Positions 1-8,614 are shown, numbered from the stretch's first letter. The stretch: 64,000 bases of DNA from Pseudomonadota bacterium (GCA_023391095.1 JAEWBN010000022.1:1-64000), one strand, 5' to 3'. The notes: a model not told the origin generated them from the sequence alone. Program-made: numbers and translations.

Positions 1-112
1 CCCACGGGCTCATACACCCCAGGTACCGGCGTCCTGCTGCGGCTCACCGCACCTGATGATCGCTCAGATAACGGCAACGTCAAGTTACAAGGTACCGCCG
101 CTCGGCCCGCAA

Positions 113-151
113 GGGCCGTAGCAGAGGTCGGAGGGGGTGCCCACACCCTCA
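113..151. repeat. Direct repeat copy 1
   Basis: A 39-bp block beginning GGGCCGTAGCAGAGGTCGGA is repeated identically at 295-333. Similarity continues with small differences on both sides (GCCGCTCG before it, an AGCGCGTC stretch after it). Between the copies are two G/C palindromes, CCTCCCC-N5-GGGGAGG near 180-199 and CACCTCCCC near 253 paired with GGGGAGGTG. The pattern resembles the dispersed intergenic elements common in Hyphomicrobiales genomes; that comparison is from memory. Confidence 0.75.
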
Positions 152-294
152 GATCCAGCGCGTCCGCACCCCTCCCCATCCCTCCCCGTCAAGGGGAGGG
201 TGCCGCATCGCGTGCGCGACATCTCCAAGGCCCCAAACCCCCGCCCCTTCCCCACCTCCCCCTCGACGGGGGAGGTGCCGCCGCTCGCCCGTCA

Positions 295-333
295 GGGCCG
301 TAGCAGAGGTCGGAGGGGGTGCCCACACCCTCA
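295..333. repeat. Direct repeat copy 2
   Basis: Identical 39-bp partner of the block at 113-151. It is followed at 360-412 by a third variant module (GCGGGAGAGAG, CTCGGCCGCAGGCCGAG palindrome, GACGGGCGAGGGG) that runs up to the chromate transporter stop codon. Confidence 0.75.
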
Positions 334-419
334 AATTCAGCGCGTCGGCGCCCTTCCCCTCTCCCCTGCGGGAGAGAGTAGCTCGGCCGCAGGCCGAGAC
401 GGGCGAGGGGTTTGCCGGT

Positions 420-1631
420 CTAAACCAGCGCCAAAGCGCCACCGGCGAGCGCCAGTCCCAGGACCACCATCCAGGGCGGCACCTTCCAGCTCACCAGCGC
501 CACGAACCCGGCCAGCGCCAGGGCAAAGTCGAGCGGGGTCAGTACCGCACTGGTAAAGACCGGATCGTAGAGCGCTGCGCCCAGCAGGCCGACCACGGCC
601 GCGTTCGCGCCGCGCATGACCGCCTGGGCCTGTGGCCAGCGCCGCAGGCCGGACCAGAATTGCAGAGCCCCCGCCATGAGCAGCAGGCCGGGCAGGAAGA
701 TCGCAACCAGCGCAATCGTGGCACCGGCCAATCCGTTGGGCGGGGATGCGCTGATTGCGCCGAGATAGGCGGCGAAGGTGAAGAGCGGTCCCGGCACGGC
801 CTGGGTTGCGCCATAGCCGGCGAGGAAATCTTCCGCACCGACCCAACCGCGCCCCACCGTTTCCGCATCGAGCAGCGGAAGCACCACATGCCCGCCGCCA
901 AAAACCAGCGCTCCTGCGCGATAAAAGGCATCGAACAGCGCCACGCCCTGCCCCATTCCGGCCAGAAGCGGCAAGCCCACGAGAAGAAGCACAAAGGCAC
1001 CGAGGAGCACCGCCCCGACGCGCCGCGAAATGCCGGCATCGGGCAGATGCGCCACTGCCCCGTCCCCACCCCGGCACAGCCGGAGCCCCAGCAGGGCCCC
1101 AAGCACGATGGCCCCGGTCTGCCCGAGTACACCGCCCGCCAGCACCACCAGCAGAACAGCAAGCACGGCAATCGCAGCGCGCTCTCGATCCGGTGTGAGG
1201 CTTTTGGCCATGCCGAGCACGGCCTGCGCCACGATGGCGACCGCCACGAGCTTGAGCCCATGCAGCACGCCTTGGGCAAAAGGTCCGTCCAGCGCCGCGG
1301 CACCATAGGCGAATGCCACAAGCAGCAGCGCCGACGGCAGGGTGAAGCCTGCCCAGGCAGCAAACCCGCCCAGCCAGCCGGCGCGGATCAGGCCGAGCGC
1401 AAAGCCGGTCTGGCTTGAGGCCGGCCCGGGCAGGAACTGGCTCAGCGCCACAATATCGGCATAGCCCTGCTCGCTGACCCAGCGGCGGCGCATCACCAGC
1501 TCATCGCGAAAATAGCCAAGGTGGGCGATGGGTCCGCCAAAACTGGTCAGCCCGAGTTTGAGAAAGGCGGTGAAGACTTCACCGGCCGATCCCCTTTGCC
1601 CGTCCTCCGGTTCCGTCACGGGCTCTCCCAC
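420..1631 (-). CDS. chrA: Chromate transporter ChrA
   Basis: Inner-membrane protein of the CHR family, which exports chromate. The 403-residue length fits the long, two-domain form. The N-terminal half shows the family hallmarks FLKLGLTSFGGPIAHLGYF (about residues 24-42) and SQFLPGPASSQ, and the second half repeats the pattern with FGGGHVVLPLL and TQAVPGPLFTFAAYLG. The remainder is almost all hydrophobic helices. The start is GTG at 1631, sharing one base with the stop codon of the lipoprotein gene upstream, which implies translational coupling. Family assignment is strong; actual chromate export is inferred from the family. Confidence 0.93.
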   Translation of the reverse strand: MGEPVTEPEDGQRGSAGEVFTAFLKLGLTSFGGPIAHLGYFRDELVMRRRWVSEQGYADIVALSQFLPGPASSQTGFALGLIRAGWLGGFAAWAGFTLPSALLLVAFAYGAAALDGPFAQGVLHGLKLVAVAIVAQAVLGMAKSLTPDRERAAIAVLAVLLVVLAGGVLGQTGAIVLGALLGLRLCRGGDGAVAHLPDAGISRRVGAVLLGAFVLLLVGLPLLAGMGQGVALFDAFYRAGALVFGGGHVVLPLLDAETVGRGWVGAEDFLAGYGATQAVPGPLFTFAAYLGAISASPPNGLAGATIALVAIFLPGLLLMAGALQFWSGLRRWPQAQAVMRGANAAVVGLLGAALYDPVFTSAVLTPLDFALALAGFVALVSWKVPPWMVVLGLALAGGALALV

Positions 1632-2452
1632 TATTTTTGCGGCACCACTTCGGTGTCGATGCGCATAGTCTGGAAGCGTGACGGTATGGTGACAGTATGG
1701 GCCGATCCGCCGGCGGCTGCGCCGCTACAGAAATCGCCGCGCCGCGCCCGGTCGACCCATGGGGCCATGCGGCGCAGGCTGTCATCGACGCTCATCGACT
1801 GCTCGTGCGGCGTTTCCACCAGCAGGTGATCGAGCGCATAGGAATAGCTTTCGAACCGGTAGGTCAGCGCCCGCACGAACCAGTCGATGTGCCAGGTGTT
1901 CTCCACCCGGCGCGCTTCGGCATTGGCGGCAACGGCCGGCTCTATGTTGCGAATTTCGGCCAGCGCAATCTGCCGCTGGCGATCAACCTCCTGCACCGCG
2001 CAGATGGACCGGAAGGTTGTGGGTAGCGTATCGAGGTCGGCGGCGATATGCCGGCCGACCGTCGCATAGCGCGTGGGGGAAGAATTATACTGGGTCTCGC
2101 GGAGCCAGCGGTAATAGCGGTCGGTGGTGAAGGTGTAGTCGCGTGCAGGTCCGAGCCGCGTCCGCTGCAATTCCACCGAGTGATCGAAAGTCCAGTCGCG
2201 ACCATGGGCCGCGATCAGGAAGCGCCAGGTGCGGTCATGCATCTCGCGCTCCTGGTCGGTCTGGTTGAAATTGGACACCGGCTCATGGCGTCCCTGCGCC
2301 CGCCGCTCGCCCATCTTGGGCAGCAGCTGGTCATGCAGGACGCTGGGCGCGGCGCGGCCGAAATCACCCACCGGTCGCGGCGAGCAGGCGACGAGCGCCA
2401 TGGCGAGAAGGACAAAGCCGGCCAGACGCACCGGCACCGGCAGGTTACCCAC
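1631..2452 (-). CDS. Putative lipoprotein of unknown function
   Basis: I do not recognise a named family. The protein has a short N-terminus, a hydrophobic stretch and a lipobox ending LVAC-S, so it should be exported and lipidated. The mature part is soluble and rich in Arg, Tyr and Trp. An open frame extends upstream to an ATG at 2515, but the GTG at 2452 places the lipobox cysteine near residue 24, as expected for a lipoprotein, and overlaps the stop of the small upstream gene by 8 bp. That start is therefore preferred. It is followed directly by chrA with a 1-base overlap. Confidence 0.65.
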   Translation of the reverse strand: MGNLPVPVRLAGFVLLAMALVACSPRPVGDFGRAAPSVLHDQLLPKMGERRAQGRHEPVSNFNQTDQEREMHDRTWRFLIAAHGRDWTFDHSVELQRTRLGPARDYTFTTDRYYRWLRETQYNSSPTRYATVGRHIAADLDTLPTTFRSICAVQEVDRQRQIALAEIRNIEPAVAANAEARRVENTWHIDWFVRALTYRFESYSYALDHLLVETPHEQSMSVDDSLRRMAPWVDRARRGDFCSGAAAGGSAHTVTIPSRFQTMRIDTEVVPQK

Positions 2453-2627
2453 GCTTGCGCTTGCGACGGCCGGACTCGAGGTCCGTCTTTGGTGGCGGCG
2501 GCGTACCGCGTTCATAACGCACCCCGGTGAAGAAAATGATCTGGGCGTTGCCGGAGGCAGGCCGCCGCTCGTCGGCGTCCCGATTCCGCCTTTCGAATTT
2601 CAGCAGCTTTCCCAAGCTTGCCTCCAA
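2445..2627 (-). CDS. Small conserved hypothetical protein (60 aa)
   Basis: A basic 60-residue protein with a central AQIIFFTGVRYER segment and a Lys/Arg-rich C-terminus. I recall similar short proteins in Hyphomicrobiales genomes, but I know no function. It is the first gene of a likely three-gene minus-strand unit (small protein, lipoprotein, chrA), with its stop codon overlapping the chosen lipoprotein start. Its short length makes the call moderate; the distinctive aromatic core and tight coupling support it. Confidence 0.55.
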   Translation of the reverse strand: MEASLGKLLKFERRNRDADERRPASGNAQIIFFTGVRYERGTPPPPKTDLESGRRKRKRG

Positions 2628-2728
2628 AAATTGCGCCGCTCCCCCTTCCCTAATGGAGGCCGCGGGTTGGTCGTTTTGACGCGATGCAACGCCCCTTGCA
2701 CCACAGCGTCATTAAGAGATCGTCAAGG

Positions 2729-2744
2729 TTAACAGTCTGCTAAC
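2729..2744 (+). promoter_or_regulatory. CtrA-like binding site (one mismatch)
   Basis: The sequence TTAA-CAGTCTG-CTAAC matches the CtrA consensus TTAA-N7-TTAAC with one mismatch. It lies 38 bp before the first possible start codon of the DUF2336 gene, inside an otherwise AT-richer promoter region (2700-2780). Confidence 0.5.
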
Positions 2745-2781
2745 GAATTGACGGCAAAAGTGACGTCACGCATCGCTTGGG

Positions 2782-3954
2782 ATGCAGCAGCGAGTCGACG
2801 GTTCCGCCAGAATGCTTGGATTTCAGCCCTACGAGACCTTTCAGCTGTTGATCGAAACCGGCGGTGTCGATCGCACCAATACTTTGCTGATCGCGGCCTG
2901 CGACGCCTATGCGCGGCGCGGAAAACCGACCGTTCCCGAAATGGAACAGTTCGAGACCCTGGCCTCTCGCCTCTTTCCCGCCGCCGGGCCTCAGGCTCGT
3001 GCCAAGGGGGCTGCCATCCTTGGTCGCGCCGAACAGCTCTCGCCCACGCTCGAGCGCTTAGTGGTTGAAAACATTGGCGAAGATCTGATCACCTTCCTTG
3101 AGGAAGCCAAGGAACTCTCCGACCAGACCATGATCGACATCATCGGCCGCTACGACGTTCCGGCCTGCGCCACTCTGGCCAGCCGCGCAGATCTCAGCAA
3201 TGTCGTCCTTGCCAAACTCTTCCAGATGAATTCCCGCAAGGTCTATCGCGCCCTTGCCGCAAATACCCATATCGTGCCGCGCGGCCCCTATCTCAGCGCC
3301 CTCGCCCGCTCCGCGCAAATGGACCACCTGGTGGCCGAAGCCCTTGGCAGACGGGAAGATTTTGACGCAGTCCTCCTGGCGCCGGCCTTCTTCGACCTCT
3401 CGGACAATCACCGCATCAAGGTCATCCAGGCCTTCGCCAATCGCTCCACCCCGGTCGCGCCGATTGCCCGGACTATTGAACAGCTTTCCGTGGCCAGCAG
3501 CGAGTTGACCCGCGCGCTGATGAAGCTGTTTTCCGAGAATCGCCGTCCGGAAGTCACGCGCCTGCTCGCGCAGATCACCGGCCTTGATGAAGTCCGCTGC
3601 GGCCAGATCGCCCATGACATTACCGGTGCATCGCTTTTCGTTATCCTGCGCGCCTTTGGCGCCACGGCCTATGATGGGCTCAAGGTGCTGATCCACGCCA
3701 CCAGCCACGACACCGACCGTTCGCGTGCGCTGGCCGACTATGCCTCGCTCTTCAATGAAGTGTCGGCCGAATCCATGGCCTATCTGATGAGCGCATGGCG
3801 TGGCGAAGTGAACCTGCTCGAGCTGGCCAAGCCGCAGCACCAGCCCTTCACCCAGCCCAGCCGCCGCACGCCCGGCATGGCACCCGCGCACAATCCGGTG
3901 GTGGAACAGGCGATCGAAGCCCTTGCCCGCATCGGCGTGCGCCGCGCCGGCTAG
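2782..3954 (+). CDS. DUF2336 domain-containing protein
   Basis: A 390-residue cytosolic, mostly helical protein matching my recollection of the alphaproteobacterial DUF2336 family. These proteins look like helical-repeat scaffolds and have no established biochemical activity. Features include a long run of amphipathic helices and LASRADLSNVVLAKLFQ and RRPEVTRLLAQITGL segments, with no signal peptide or membrane helix. Two starts are possible: ATG at 2782, or ATG at 2812 giving MLGFQPYETF. Neither has a clear ribosome binding site. The CtrA-like site upstream suggests cell-cycle-linked expression, which is inference. Confidence 0.75.
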   Translation: MQQRVDGSARMLGFQPYETFQLLIETGGVDRTNTLLIAACDAYARRGKPTVPEMEQFETLASRLFPAAGPQARAKGAAILGRAEQLSPTLERLVVENIGEDLITFLEEAKELSDQTMIDIIGRYDVPACATLASRADLSNVVLAKLFQMNSRKVYRALAANTHIVPRGPYLSALARSAQMDHLVAEALGRREDFDAVLLAPAFFDLSDNHRIKVIQAFANRSTPVAPIARTIEQLSVASSELTRALMKLFSENRRPEVTRLLAQITGLDEVRCGQIAHDITGASLFVILRAFGATAYDGLKVLIHATSHDTDRSRALADYASLFNEVSAESMAYLMSAWRGEVNLLELAKPQHQPFTQPSRRTPGMAPAHNPVVEQAIEALARIGVRRAG

Positions 3955-4307
3955 TTTGCGACTTTCAACACCTCGACACCTGCATCATCGCCGCGCAGGT
4001 CGAGGCTGAGCACCCATAGATCCGGGTCGAAATTGGCTTCCTGCGCAATGCGCTCGCGCACCTTATCCGGCTCCACATGGCTGAACCGCCTCTGGAAAAC
4101 GTGATCGGCGCCGTCGTCCCGCGCGGCGCTGGGTGCAGGGGTTAGCAAGGAACGCGTCCCGTCCAGATGGTCGATCTCGATGAAGATCTGACCCGCAATC
4201 GGGTCGCCGCGACGCGCCACCACGCACATATTGCCGAGGTCGTTGTGCCGGCGCACAAAGGCCATGCACCAGATATCGCTACGCAATCGGGACACCGGCC
4301 GCCGCAT
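3951..4307 (-). CDS. DUF1491 family protein
   Basis: A 118-residue protein resembling the DUF1491 family, small soluble proteins of unknown function found across alphaproteobacteria. It starts MRRPVSRLRSDIWCMAFVRR and has the family-like GDPIAGQIFIEID and DPDLWVLSLD segments, ending in a short beta-rich tail. It lies 49 bp downstream of the peptidoglycan-binding protein gene on the same strand and may share its transcript. It meets the DUF2336 gene tail to tail with a 4-bp overlap. Confidence 0.75.
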   Translation of the reverse strand: MRRPVSRLRSDIWCMAFVRRHNDLGNMCVVARRGDPIAGQIFIEIDHLDGTRSLLTPAPSAARDDGADHVFQRRFSHVEPDKVRERIAQEANFDPDLWVLSLDLRGDDAGVEVLKVAN

Positions 4308-4356
4308 GGCCTTTTGCTCGAGCCACGCGCCCTATGATGAGAATACCCGAATCGTC

Positions 4357-5592
4357 TTAGATGACGGCGCCAGCTCGCACCAGCAGTTCCACGAGGTCAG
4401 GCTTGACCTGTCCGGTCATCTGGTAGCTGTGGAAGTTCTCGAACTCGCGAATGGCGCGAGCGGTCTCCGGACCCGGCTTGCCGTCGACCGGCGCCCGGAA
4501 GAAGCCCAGGCTGGCCAGGCCGCGCTGGATCTGCATGACAAGTTCGGCGTCATTGGCCGGTGGCACCACGACAGCGCTGGCCACTGCGACGGGCTGCGGG
4601 GGCGCTGCAACCGGCGCCTGCGCCGCAGCCTGAATGACCGGCTGAGGCGATGCCTGCACCGGAGCGGGCATCGGCTGCGCCGCCGGGAGCGAAGCGGTCG
4701 GAATCGGCGGATTGGCCATCTGTTCGGGTGGCGTGCGCGACGAGTCTACCGCGGCGATGATGCTGTCCAGCGTATTGGCTGCGCTGACGGCGACCTGGTC
4801 GAAAGCCTGTTCGGCCGGCGACAATTGCGGGAGAACCGCAACCAGTGTGTCCTGCTGCGGCGCCGGGGCGACTGGCGCTGGAGCCGTCGTCACGGATGCG
4901 ACGGTCTGCGGTGCTGCGACCGGTGCCGGCGCCAGGGCCTGTGGGGCCGGCTGCGCCACAGGGGCAGCAGTTGCGCGACCTGCCGTATCGCTACCCAGAA
5001 TGGCCTGTACCACCGCCGGGTCCAGCGCGCCTTTCAGCGGCATGTTGTTGTGTTGTTCGAAGGCCCGGATCGCCTGTGCGGTCTTGGGGCCGTAATAGCC
5101 ATCGACCGTGCCGGAGAAGAAGTTCAGCTCGGCCAGTCGCTTCTGTACCGCAAAGACCTCCACGTTACCCACCGGGCCGTCCGGAATTGCTGGCGGCGCG
5201 CCGACACTGCCGGTGGTTTCAGCGACCGGCGCCGCCGCAGGTGCGCCTACCGGCGGCAGTGCCGTGGGCATGGTCTGCGGGACGGACGCGACCGATTCGG
5301 CGGGAGGACGGACGTCGGCAGGCGTCGGCAGAGAAGCAACCTCGCCCCGCGCTGGCGCGAAGAACGGCGCCGGATGGTCGGTCGTCTGAAAGTAAAGCGC
5401 ATTGCTCCCGGCCAGGGCGGACAGGGTCACCATGGCCAGCAGTCCCGTCGAAGCGAGCGGGGCCCGCATATATCGAGCGAAGGCCCACTGACCGGCGCGC
5501 GTTGCCGAGGACAGCAGGGCTGTGCCCGCCATGAGGGGCAATTGCGTCAGGGTGGAAGCCGTCATTGCGCTTTTCTTTTTTCTTCTGGCCAT
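4357..5592 (-). CDS. Membrane-anchored peptidoglycan-binding protein
   Basis: A 411-residue protein with a cytoplasmic basic N-terminus (ARRKKK), one transmembrane helix around residues 50-68, and two PG_binding_1 modules. The first lies near residues 145-205 (VQKRLAELNFFSGTVDGYYG) and the second at the C-terminus (IQRGLASLGFFRAPVDGKPG). They are joined by a long Pro/Ala-rich, low-complexity linker, as expected for a protein spanning the periplasm to reach the cell wall. No catalytic domain is visible. The start overlaps the upstream histidine kinase gene by 31 bp, so the two are likely co-expressed. Confidence 0.85.
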   Translation of the reverse strand: MARRKKKSAMTASTLTQLPLMAGTALLSSATRAGQWAFARYMRAPLASTGLLAMVTLSALAGSNALYFQTTDHPAPFFAPARGEVASLPTPADVRPPAESVASVPQTMPTALPPVGAPAAAPVAETTGSVGAPPAIPDGPVGNVEVFAVQKRLAELNFFSGTVDGYYGPKTAQAIRAFEQHNNMPLKGALDPAVVQAILGSDTAGRATAAPVAQPAPQALAPAPVAAPQTVASVTTAPAPVAPAPQQDTLVAVLPQLSPAEQAFDQVAVSAANTLDSIIAAVDSSRTPPEQMANPPIPTASLPAAQPMPAPVQASPQPVIQAAAQAPVAAPPQPVAVASAVVVPPANDAELVMQIQRGLASLGFFRAPVDGKPGPETARAIREFENFHSYQMTGQVKPDLVELLVRAGAVI

Positions 5593-7382
5593 GAAACTGT
5601 GGGTGCCGGATGGGGCTCGCGATGCAGGTGAAGGACGTCGGCAGTTTCACCCGCTTTGGTTGCCGGACCGTTTATGGGCAGCAAAACAGTGATGGTTGTC
5701 CCCGCCCCAATTTCGGACATGGCCCGCAGCGTACCGCCATGGAGCTCCACCAGCCCCTTGACGATGGATAGGCCAAGGCCGGTTCCCTCATATTTGCGCG
5801 TCAACCCGTCCTGCACCTGGAAGAAGGGCTCACCGATTCGCTGCACGGCCGCCGGTGCCATGCCGATGCCGCGGTCGCGGACCGAGAAATTGACCGACTG
5901 ACCCTGCCGACGCACCGAGACGGTAACCTCACCGCCCTCGTGGCTGAACTTGATAGCATTGGACAGCAGGTTGATCAGGATCTGCCGGCACACGCGCTCG
6001 TCGGCAACAAGCTCGGGCAAGTTGGCCTCGATGTCGCAGACAAGCTGGACATCCCGTGTCGTGGCCATGGCTTCGACCATGGAAAGGCACGCTGCAACGA
6101 CATCCTCGGGATTGATCGCCTCGGTCTGGATTTCGAACCGGCCCGCCTCGATCTTGGACATATCGAGCAACATGCCGACGACTTCCAGCAAGTGCCGGCT
6201 GCTCTGCTGGATAAGACCAGCATATTCCTTGTGCGTCGACGACAGTTCGCCGCCGATGCCGCTCGTCATCATTTCCGAGAAGCCGACAACGGCGTTGAGG
6301 GGTGTCCGCAGCTCATGACCGATGGTGGCAAGGAAGCGCGACTTGGCCTGGGAGGCATCTTCAGCCACTCGGCGGGCTTCGGCCATGGCAGCCTCGGCAT
6401 CCTTGCGCGCCGTGATGTCACGCAGGAGCGCAATCACTTCGAACCGGCCACCCGTCCGCTCTTCGTCGAGAATGGGCGAAAAGCGCATTTCGACCCAGAT
6501 GAAATTCTGGGTGCTTGCTGAGCTGTGCGGATCCTCGCGGCGCATGCGCACCTCGATCGTGCGGTTGCGTCCATCGCGATTGGCGTCGGCAAAGGCCGTC
6601 AGGTAGGCGGGCCGATCCATGACATGCAGCCGCTCACCTATCCCTGCGCCCGCCAACTGGTAACGCGGGCAGCCGAAGAGCGTTTCCGCCGAACGCGAGG
6701 CCAGGAGGATCGTGCCGTCGCCGGCAAAGCGGAGTACGGCGTCCTGGACGTGTTCAATCAGGTGCCGATAGGCGCTGATCTGAGCCTTGTCATTGACCTC
6801 ATAGGCCGAGTTGATGCGGTTGGCGCTGTAGCAAACCACGGCTGCCGCCGCGAGGAACCCCGCTATGGAGATCTGCATCAGCATCTGGCTTTCTGCTTCC
6901 ACACCGGACAGGGCAAGCGGATAAGCCAAAACAGAAATGGCGATCACCGCTCCAAGTCCTATCCAGCTCAACCGCCGGGCATAGCGCCGGGCGACAAGCG
7001 CCGCCAGCACCGGCCCCATAAGTGCCATGGCGAGCCCGGCATCAGCCAGGCGGCCATCTGCGACCGAGAGGACGAGGCCGCAGCAAAGCAGCGTGGCGGC
7101 CTGCGCGATGGCGGAAAAGTCAAAAAGCCCCTTGTGATGGAGTGACAGGCTGGCCGTGCTCCCGGCGAGCAGCATGGAGACGATGACAAACGGCAGTGTT
7201 GCGCCGGTCATCAGCGCATACATGGCTGGAACCATGATGACGCCGGCAATGACCATCAGAATGCGGGCTGTGTTTGCAATGGTTTTGCGACGCAGGACTT
7301 CGGGCCGGTTTCCCGTGCCGGCGAAAGCGGGACCGTCATCCCTGCCGTGTCCGAAAATCTTGACCCTACGCATCCAATGCAC
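5562..7382 (-). CDS. Membrane PAS-domain histidine kinase, DivJ/PleC-like
   Basis: A 606-residue hybrid of about six N-terminal transmembrane helices (residues 35-205), a PAS domain (about 220-330), a HisKA dimerisation domain with phospho-accepting His356 in FLATIGHELRTPL, and a HATPase_c domain with N-box ILINLLSNAIKFS, G1 box DRGIGM and G2 box GTGLGLSIVKGL. There is no receiver domain. The H-box and the layout resemble the DivJ/PleC/PdhS kinases that signal to DivK, but similar orphan kinases are common, so the role is inferred. Possible starts are the ATG at 7382 or 7373. It sits upstream of, and overlaps, the peptidoglycan-binding protein gene. Confidence 0.85.
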   Translation of the reverse strand: MHWMRRVKIFGHGRDDGPAFAGTGNRPEVLRRKTIANTARILMVIAGVIMVPAMYALMTGATLPFVIVSMLLAGSTASLSLHHKGLFDFSAIAQAATLLCCGLVLSVADGRLADAGLAMALMGPVLAALVARRYARRLSWIGLGAVIAISVLAYPLALSGVEAESQMLMQISIAGFLAAAAVVCYSANRINSAYEVNDKAQISAYRHLIEHVQDAVLRFAGDGTILLASRSAETLFGCPRYQLAGAGIGERLHVMDRPAYLTAFADANRDGRNRTIEVRMRREDPHSSASTQNFIWVEMRFSPILDEERTGGRFEVIALLRDITARKDAEAAMAEARRVAEDASQAKSRFLATIGHELRTPLNAVVGFSEMMTSGIGGELSSTHKEYAGLIQQSSRHLLEVVGMLLDMSKIEAGRFEIQTEAINPEDVVAACLSMVEAMATTRDVQLVCDIEANLPELVADERVCRQILINLLSNAIKFSHEGGEVTVSVRRQGQSVNFSVRDRGIGMAPAAVQRIGEPFFQVQDGLTRKYEGTGLGLSIVKGLVELHGGTLRAMSEIGAGTTITVLLPINGPATKAGETADVLHLHREPHPAPTVSWPEEKRKAQ

Positions 7383-7704
7383 TCGCTACCCTGACGCCCA
7401 AGCCCCGGAAAATACGCCCCGGGATTCTCGCGGCACGAATGGCCGCTGTCCGACTGACCATCGGATCTGTTGGCATCAACCTCATCCGCCAACCGCTAAA
7501 ACTGCTTTAAGTCCGAAGCGCTTGGCCGGCTTTTGGGCGCCGCGCGATGCCGGTTTTGCGAGTTAGCGTAAACAAGGTGTTTCAGGCGCTGACGCGGGCG
7601 TCGGCATTTGATTCAAATTTTAAGTAATTGTCGCAGTTCGGCTTAATGGCTGGGGGCGAGGATGGGCTAACGGCCGGAATGGATCCGGCACTTGGCGAGG
7701 TCCC
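7383..7704. other. Divergent intergenic region
   Basis: About 320 bp between the histidine kinase (minus) and the DUF5330 gene (plus), with no gene seen. It contains a degenerate CtrA-like site at 7496-7510 and an AT-rich patch at 7605-7630 (GATTCAAATTTTAAGTAATT) that could hold the plus-strand promoter. Confidence 0.5.
7496..7510 (-). promoter_or_regulatory. Degenerate CtrA-like site upstream of histidine kinase
   Basis: Read on the minus strand it is TTAA-AGCAGTT-TTAG, one mismatch from TTAA-N7-TTAA, about 115 bp upstream of the kinase start. A single such match is weak evidence. It is listed because two better sites occur in the same window. Confidence 0.3.
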
Positions 7705-7998
7705 ATGTTTCTGCTTCGGTCTGCGTTCTGGCTCACACTGGCGTTTCTGGTCATCCGCCCAGGCTTCGACGTGGCTGACAACGCATCGCGAATTTCCGGC
7801 GAAGCGATGAAGCGCGGCAGCCAGTTCGTGGCGGCCCAGATCGACGCCGTGGAATGCACGGACATCGCCTGTCTCGGCGGCAAGGCCCTGGCAAGTGCCG
7901 CCCTTCAATCCGTCCCGCACGCCAGCGCACCCATGCATGACTTTGCGCCAGCACATTCGGTCCCCTTCCCCCGACCTCGACCGGACCGCGCGGGATAG
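7705..7998 (+). CDS. DUF5330-like small exported protein
   Basis: A 97-residue protein with a short N-terminal hydrophobic helix (FLLRSAFWLTLAFLVI, residues 2-17) followed by a hydrophilic tail with two cysteines (ECTDIACLG). It resembles the small DUF5330 proteins of Hyphomicrobiales, whose function is unknown. The hydrophobic helix probably acts as a signal or membrane anchor. A rho-independent terminator follows at 8086-8121. The family match is from memory of the N-terminal motif. Confidence 0.65.
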   Translation: MFLLRSAFWLTLAFLVIRPGFDVADNASRISGEAMKRGSQFVAAQIDAVECTDIACLGGKALASAALQSVPHASAPMHDFAPAHSVPFPRPRPDRAG

Positions 7999-8085
7999 CA
8001 GCCGGCTCTCAAGCCTGCTGCATATGACCCAGGGGTCGCCTCGCTTGCCCCAAGCGAGGCCACTCCAAGTGACCTCTGGTCCCTT

Positions 8086-8121
8086 CGCCGCAGGCACAGG
8101 CCCGTGCTTGCGGCGTTTTCT
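8086..8121 (+). terminator. Rho-independent terminator
   Basis: A 12-bp stem (CGCCGCAGGCAC with GTGCTTGCGGCG, one G-T pair) closes a six-base loop and is followed by TTTTCTT. It ends the DUF5330 transcript and separates it from sufE. Confidence 0.75.
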
Positions 8122-8162
8122 TGTCTCTGGAAATGCCCAACGCATTGGCCTAGATAAGGCCC

Positions 8163-8591
8163 ATGACCGAGCCCCAGCCCTTTCAGGACATTGCCGACAA
8201 CCTGTCATTTCTCGATGACTGGGAGGACCGGCTGACCTACCTCATCGAACTCGGGCAAGCCCTGCCGCCCTTGGCAGAGGCCGAGAAGAGCGATGCCAAC
8301 AAGGTGCGCGGCTGCGTCTCCAATGTCTGGCTTGTCTCCGAGGCCGGCTCGGCTGGAACGGTGCCAACGCTTCGCTTCCGCGGCCAGTCCGACGCCATCA
8401 TCACCAAGGGCCTCGTGGCCGTGCTGATCGCCCTCTATTCGGGCAGACCGGCTTCCGAAATCGCCGCCACAGATGCCATCGCCTGGTTCAAGAAGCTTGG
8501 GCTCAGCGATCACTTGGGCATGCAACGGTCCAATGGTCTGGTAGCCATGGTCAATCGTATTCGCAGCGAGGCCCAGGCAGCAATCTCCTGA
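8163..8591 (+). CDS. sufE: SufE-family Fe-S cluster assembly protein
   Basis: A 142-residue SufE protein. SufE accepts sulfur from the cysteine desulfurase SufS as a persulfide and passes it to the SufBCD scaffold. The active-site cysteine is Cys51 in KVRGCVSNVWL, the same position and context as in the E. coli protein. The rest follows the family, including TKGLVAVLIALYSGRPASEI and a C-terminal LSDHLGMQRSNGL motif. No other suf gene is in the window, so it is a stand-alone copy here. It lies directly behind a terminator and so probably has its own promoter. Confidence 0.93.
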   Translation: MTEPQPFQDIADNLSFLDDWEDRLTYLIELGQALPPLAEAEKSDANKVRGCVSNVWLVSEAGSAGTVPTLRFRGQSDAIITKGLVAVLIALYSGRPASEIAATDAIAWFKKLGLSDHLGMQRSNGLVAMVNRIRSEAQAAIS

Positions 8592-8614
8592 TCGTCCCTT
8601 GGCGCAAGGCGCTT

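Larger units (their letters stand above)
1..419. other. Non-coding left edge with mosaic repeats
   Basis: No believable gene is seen here. The open frames that cross it encode low-complexity Pro/Arg-rich sequence typical of GC-rich non-coding DNA. The stretch is built of repeated blocks and short G/C hairpins, annotated separately. It lies downstream of the chromate transporter gene, so it may contain its transcription end. Confidence 0.6.

Noticed and set aside
137..556. 139-codon plus-strand frame over the repeats
   Set aside because: Pro/Arg/Ser-rich low complexity translated from the repeat modules, overlapping the end of chrA.
3058..3891. 277-codon minus-strand frame
   Set aside because: A shadow of the DUF2336 gene; no start signal and no recognisable motif.
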